Of a DNA stretch of 64,000 nt, positions 60,613 through 64,000 are shown one piece after another. Each line of letters starts with the position of its first letter. Positions within the stretch are counted from its first letter, which is position 1. The stretch is taken from contig JAIHAR010000006.1 of NCBI GenBank assembly GCA_020054865.1, positions 1 through 64,000 on the forward strand, in the 5' to 3' direction. The position numbers were made by a program, and so were the translations under genes. This DNA comes from Deferribacteraceae bacterium (GTDB lineage: Bacteria > Chrysiogenota > Deferribacteres > Deferribacterales > Deferrivibrionaceae). Under the pieces are notes generated by a model that saw only the letters and a program-made list of their open reading frames with translations, did not search any database and had not been told where the DNA came from.

Positions 60613-61695
60613 ATGACCAAATTATATTTTCATGGCAGCAAAAATACATTTTCAAAAATTGCAAAAGAATTAAGCGGTCACTTTGAATTTACGGCTGATT
60701 ACAATTCCTCTGATATAGTGCTGGTTGAAATGCTTGGTGAATCTGAAGCTGCTCAGCTTGACAAATTTAGTGGTAAGAGGGTATTTGCAATTTTTGATAG
60801 GCCTGACAGGAATCTCATTTCGGAAGTTAAAAAACATAAAATAGCTGGGATTTTAACAGCGCCTTTAAGTAAAGAAGTTTTACTGGGAAAATTGAAAAAT
60901 CAGGCGGCTTCATCTGATTTGCAGGATGTAGTAAAATATGAAACACTTAAGGCCAAGATTATTGCTAAGGCTGAAAGTATTCCGCCGCTTCCTAAAATTG
61001 CAAGGGAACTTATCTTATTGTCTTCAAAAGAAAATGTTGAGATGGGGGATGTCATAGAGAAAATAAAGTCGGATCAGGGGATTGCTTCCAAACTTCTTAA
61101 AATAATCAATTCTCCATTTTATGGGATGAGAAAAGAGATAACAAGTATAGAAAGAGCAGCTCTTCTTTTAGGGCTTCAAACAGTTAAAAATATTGCAATT
61201 TCTCTGTCAACTGCGGACTTTTTCAATAAAAACTTTACACTTTATGGCACAACCGGGAAAAAACTTTGGGAGCACTCGTTTATTGTAGCAAGGTTATGTG
61301 AAGAAATGGCGCATTTTTCAAACCTTAATCCTGATACGGAAGCACTATACCTTGCAGGGCTATGCCACGATATAGGTAAAGTAATACTAATAGACTTTCT
61401 TTATGAAAATGTCAGTATTCCCGCTGACGAGTCAAGACAGCTTGGGCTAAATCATATAGATGTTGCAGAGATAGTCCTGAAAAAATGGAATATTGCCGGA
61501 AAAATTATAGAGTGGGTAAAAAATCATCATGAATTTAACCCTGATGTGGGCAGTTCAATATTATATTTTGCCAATATGCTTGCAAATGAGCCGGATTGTA
61601 TTCAGGAGATTTTGCCTGAGCTTGCGGTTATTGCAGGAATTGACAAAGAGAGGTTTGGCAGTAAGATTGCCCAAATTTTAGGTGAGGATGTTTAG
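60613..61695 (+). CDS. HDOD-domain signalling protein
   Basis: A 360-residue protein. Residues 1-100 look like a degenerate receiver fold without a clear phospho-Asp. The HDOD domain covers about 115-320: IPPLPKIARELILLSSKEN, SKLLKIINSPFYGM, ITSIERAALLLGLQTVKNIA and LAGLCHDIGKVIL, which keeps an HD pair. HDOD proteins act in signalling, often around c-di-GMP, motility and chemotaxis. It starts right after the receiver stop. Confidence 0.88.
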   Translation: MTKLYFHGSKNTFSKIAKELSGHFEFTADYNSSDIVLVEMLGESEAAQLDKFSGKRVFAIFDRPDRNLISEVKKHKIAGILTAPLSKEVLLGKLKNQAASSDLQDVVKYETLKAKIIAKAESIPPLPKIARELILLSSKENVEMGDVIEKIKSDQGIASKLLKIINSPFYGMRKEITSIERAALLLGLQTVKNIAISLSTADFFNKNFTLYGTTGKKLWEHSFIVARLCEEMAHFSNLNPDTEALYLAGLCHDIGKVILIDFLYENVSIPADESRQLGLNHIDVAEIVLKKWNIAGKIIEWVKNHHEFNPDVGSSILYFANMLANEPDCIQEILPELAVIAGIDKERFGSKIAQILGEDV

Positions 61696-61697
61696 CT

Positions 61698-63251
61698 TTG
61701 TTTTACAGTGATTTTGCAAAAATCTTGACGAGCGCAACAATTGATTCATTTTTTGGACATTTGTTTAATCTTATTAAATCATCTGAATGTAAAAAGTATG
61801 CCGTTTTAAGATTTGACGGCAGTACGGTTGCAGATGTTGTTATCCAAAAAGGTTTTCATGAAAATTTCTTTATGGATATTTCTGATTTGAATTTTGAACA
61901 AAAGCCTTTTAATGAAAATATCTTAATAAATTTTTTCGGTGAAGAGATTAAGGTAGAGCTTGCTTTATATATTTATCACAACAGCTCACTTTTTGCTGCT
62001 GTGCTTCTCAATTCAATTAATCCCCTGTACCGTGATTTTCTTAAGGAGAATGCAGATGCACTATCTTTGAGATATTTTGAAATACTTGTCAAAGATAAGC
62101 GTACGGAAGTTTATGTGGAGTATCAAAAGAAGATAGATTTTATAAAAGTTGTAAGCAATATTTTCAGGAATTTGTCTGTTAATGAGCTTTTGACAGCAGG
62201 CGTAGGGCTTTTTTCAGATGTCTTTGCTGCACAGGCAAGCTGTGTAATTTACGAGGGGAAGTTTATCCCTATAGGAGTAAGTCAGGAAGATCTTCAAGAG
62301 ATAACAGTAGATGGTGCACCCCTTATCCGGAAGATAACCCAGATGCAAAGCACTTACTTTATAAAGGAAAAAATAGAATCGGTAAAATATAATATAGAAA
62401 ATATATTTTTTATATTTGAGCCAAAATATAAAATGAGGGTTGTTTTATTTAACATCAGTGTTGATTTTGCACCGGATGTGGAATTTTCTCAGATTGTAAC
62501 TTCAATTTTGACAATTGCGCTGGAAAATGCCTTTGCCCATGAAAAAATGGTTGAGTTAAAAGTGCATGAATCTGAGATGCAAAAAACCGCTCAAATATTG
62601 AATATGTTTGTAAATAAAGAGATATATGTAGACTCAGAAATCAAAGGGTATGGTGTAAGTATTCCTGCGAAAGTGGCAGGTGGCGACTTTTTATATTTTG
62701 TTGAAAATGATAACGAATTCTTTGTCTGTATAGCCGATGTGTGCGGTAAAGGATATTCTGCTGCGGTATTGACGGTTGTGATGAGTACCTTTGCTGAAAT
62801 GCAGAAACACAATGATAAATTTGATATCTTATTGCTGGCAAAAACACTTTCAGGGTTTCTTATAAGCAAAAATCTTGAAGGAAGGTTTGTTACCGCTTTT
62901 ATTGGAGTTATAGATAAAGAGAGTTTAAATATTAAATATATTTCCCTTGGGCACGAGCCTGTTTATATGATCAGCAATGATGAAATTAATGAATTGGATT
63001 CAAATTATCTCCCCATTGGTATCATTGATGAGGAATATGAAATTCGCGAAGCAGCCCTTCAAAGGGGTGATTACCTGTTTTTGTTTACTGACGGGATAGT
63101 TGAATATATTGATTACGACAAGCTAAAATCTAAAATTCTTGAAATAAAACATACAAAACTTGAAGATTTTGTCAAATCGCTATATAAATTTTGTGTTACA
63201 GATGAAAAAAATCAAAAAGATGATTTTACCTGTGCAATTTTAAAAATCTGA
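61698..63251 (+). CDS. SpoIIE/RsbU-type PP2C protein phosphatase with N-terminal sensor region
   Basis: A 517-residue protein. Residues 1-290 are probably a GAF-like sensor region (weak). The PP2C_2/SpoIIE domain is at about 315-517: AGGDFLYFVEN, CIADVCGKGYSAAVLTVVMS, FVTAFIGVIDKE, SLGHEPVYMI and YLFLFTDGIVEY, with the metal-binding Asp residues kept. Such phosphatases dephosphorylate anti-sigma antagonists in partner-switching; none is encoded here. The start is TTG at 61698. It lies directly after the HDOD gene. Confidence 0.9.
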   Translation: MFYSDFAKILTSATIDSFFGHLFNLIKSSECKKYAVLRFDGSTVADVVIQKGFHENFFMDISDLNFEQKPFNENILINFFGEEIKVELALYIYHNSSLFAAVLLNSINPLYRDFLKENADALSLRYFEILVKDKRTEVYVEYQKKIDFIKVVSNIFRNLSVNELLTAGVGLFSDVFAAQASCVIYEGKFIPIGVSQEDLQEITVDGAPLIRKITQMQSTYFIKEKIESVKYNIENIFFIFEPKYKMRVVLFNISVDFAPDVEFSQIVTSILTIALENAFAHEKMVELKVHESEMQKTAQILNMFVNKEIYVDSEIKGYGVSIPAKVAGGDFLYFVENDNEFFVCIADVCGKGYSAAVLTVVMSTFAEMQKHNDKFDILLLAKTLSGFLISKNLEGRFVTAFIGVIDKESLNIKYISLGHEPVYMISNDEINELDSNYLPIGIIDEEYEIREAALQRGDYLFLFTDGIVEYIDYDKLKSKILEIKHTKLEDFVKSLYKFCVTDEKNQKDDFTCAILKI

Positions 63252-63268
63252 AAATAAAGGGTGATATT

Positions 63269-63949
63269 TTGGAAGATAAATCAAAGCAGATACAATCTAT
63301 GTTTGACAATATTGCGGGGAAATATGACCTTCTTAACAGGCTATTGAGCTTTAGAAGGGACGTGGCATGGCGCAAGAAGGCTATTTCGAAAATGGATATT
63401 ACAAACAAAATGCTTGTACTTGACCTTGCCTGTGGCACGGGGGATATGATTTTGGAGCTTAAAAATCAGGTCAATGGTGCAAGGGTTATAGGAGCTGATT
63501 TCAGTATGAATATGCTTACTGTTGCAAGAAGAAAAGGGATAAATGAACCATTGCTTGCAGCAGATGCCCATTATTTGCCATTCAAAGAAAACTCTTTTGA
63601 TAGAATTATGATAGCATTTGGGTTTAGAAATGTTGTGGACAAACAGTTAGGGTTAAGAAACCTTTATAGGATTTTAAAGCCGGGTGGAAGGCTCTGCATA
63701 CTTGAATTTTCACAGCCAGAAGGAATCTTTTTTTCAAAAATCTACCGAATTTATTTCACAAAACTTCTCCCCTTTATAGGTGGGGTTATCTCAGGGAATA
63801 AAAATGCATACACCTATCTGCCTGATTCGGTTTATAAATTTCCCAAAAAGGACATTTACAAAGAGATGATTTTGTCTGCAGGGTTTAAAAAAGTTGAATT
63901 TAACCCTTTGACTTTTGGTATATGTGATGCAACAATCTGTTATAAATAA
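63269..63949 (+). CDS. ubiE: Demethylmenaquinone/ubiquinone methyltransferase UbiE/MenG
   Basis: A 226-residue SAM methyltransferase. FDNIAGKYDLLNRLLSF opens the protein, motif I is LVLDLACGTGDMILEL, and LRNLYRILKPGGRLCILEFSQP is the family post-motif. In an anaerobe it most likely makes menaquinone. The start is TTG with GGGTGA upstream. It lies 17 bases after the phosphatase gene, and the next gene starts within its end. Confidence 0.93.
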   Translation: MEDKSKQIQSMFDNIAGKYDLLNRLLSFRRDVAWRKKAISKMDITNKMLVLDLACGTGDMILELKNQVNGARVIGADFSMNMLTVARRKGINEPLLAADAHYLPFKENSFDRIMIAFGFRNVVDKQLGLRNLYRILKPGGRLCILEFSQPEGIFFSKIYRIYFTKLLPFIGGVISGNKNAYTYLPDSVYKFPKKDIYKEMILSAGFKKVEFNPLTFGICDATICYK

Positions 63950-64000
63950 GGCGAGTAAGTTTCTTGAAGTTCTCGACAGAAAATACCCTGATGCAACGTG
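63927..64000 (+). CDS. nth: Probable endonuclease III, start only
   Basis: From ATG 63927 the frame is open to the window edge, reading MQQSVINKASKFLEVLDRKY then PDAT. This matches the beginning of endonuclease III proteins, in which a helix ending in LxxxYPDA precedes the first catalytic-domain helix. Only 24 residues are seen, so the call is tentative. It overlaps the end of ubiE by 23 bases. Confidence 0.5.
   Translation, partial: MQQSVINKASKFLEVLDRKYPDAT

Overview
The window is AT-rich bacterial chromosome, densely packed with genes on both strands, mostly in short operons whose members overlap by a few bases. Envelope genes (Kdo transferase waaA, an lpxL-type acyltransferase, heptose phosphatase gmhB) show a Gram-negative outer membrane with LPS. 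PilB/PilT-type motors, an oxygen-independent ribonucleotide reductase, FeoAB, a polysulfide/CoA-disulfide reductase-rhodanese fusion and a TAXI-type TRAP transporter fit a motile or twitching anaerobe or microaerobe. Overall content is compatible with Deferribacterota (Calditerrivibrio, Flexistipes or Deferribacter relatives), but that is inference from gene content. I see no rRNA, tRNA, IS element, prophage or CRISPR array.

Layout. 1-2753 (minus): two crotonase-family genes with an AlbA_2-type regulator wedged between them. 2863-6936 (plus): a class III aminotransferase, then feoB-feoA-RseC-like. 6947-10732 (minus): purC, CoA-disulfide reductase-rhodanese, mtaB. 10921-13972 (plus): FliL-like protein and glnD. 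13979-20016 (minus): frameshifted pilB, DUF493, radical SAM, NfeD protease, trmB, MBL hydrolase, DUF1858. 20113-28649 (plus): rpmB, trkA-trkH-hypF, TAXI-TRAP receptor and permease. 28646-33269 (minus): TPR protein, an MshEN protein without ATPase, pilT, rqcH. 33396-37266 (plus): cobalamin riboswitch, nrdD, a separate 61-residue glycyl-radical protein, nrdG, coaE. 37292-47167 (minus): htpG, larE-like, mnmA, a five-gene LPS/sugar operon with its own promoter, sulP. 47431-58437 (plus): tig-clpP-clpX, lon, rpsU, adenine deaminase, TauE-like permease, copA-copZ with a CsoR-type operator. 58466-58882 (minus): HIT hydrolase. 59065-64000 (plus): HAD phosphatase, H-box protein, response regulator, HDOD protein, SpoIIE-type phosphatase, ubiE, start of a probable nth.

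Most notable. (1) The class III ribonucleotide reductase is in two pieces: a catalytic chain that ends before the glycyl-radical loop, and a 61-residue protein carrying that loop, with matching heptad repeats at the break. A G5 run ending at a GGG-TGA junction leaves +1 recoding or a homopolymer error as alternatives. The operon sits behind an adenosylcobalamin riboswitch with a textbook promoter and a possible 8-codon leader ORF. (2) pilB is broken by a one-base shift in an A6 run, while an MshEN protein with a PilB-like Cys motif but no Walker box sits beside pilT. (3) A signalling operon encodes an H-box protein with a degraded kinase domain next to a stand-alone receiver, an HDOD protein and a PP2C-type phosphatase. 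(4) Several untranslated structures stand out: an SD-bearing hairpin before sulP that resembles a CsrA site, a 14-bp hairpin before the HAD gene, a promoter-terminator pair with no gene between, and a palindrome inside the feo promoter.
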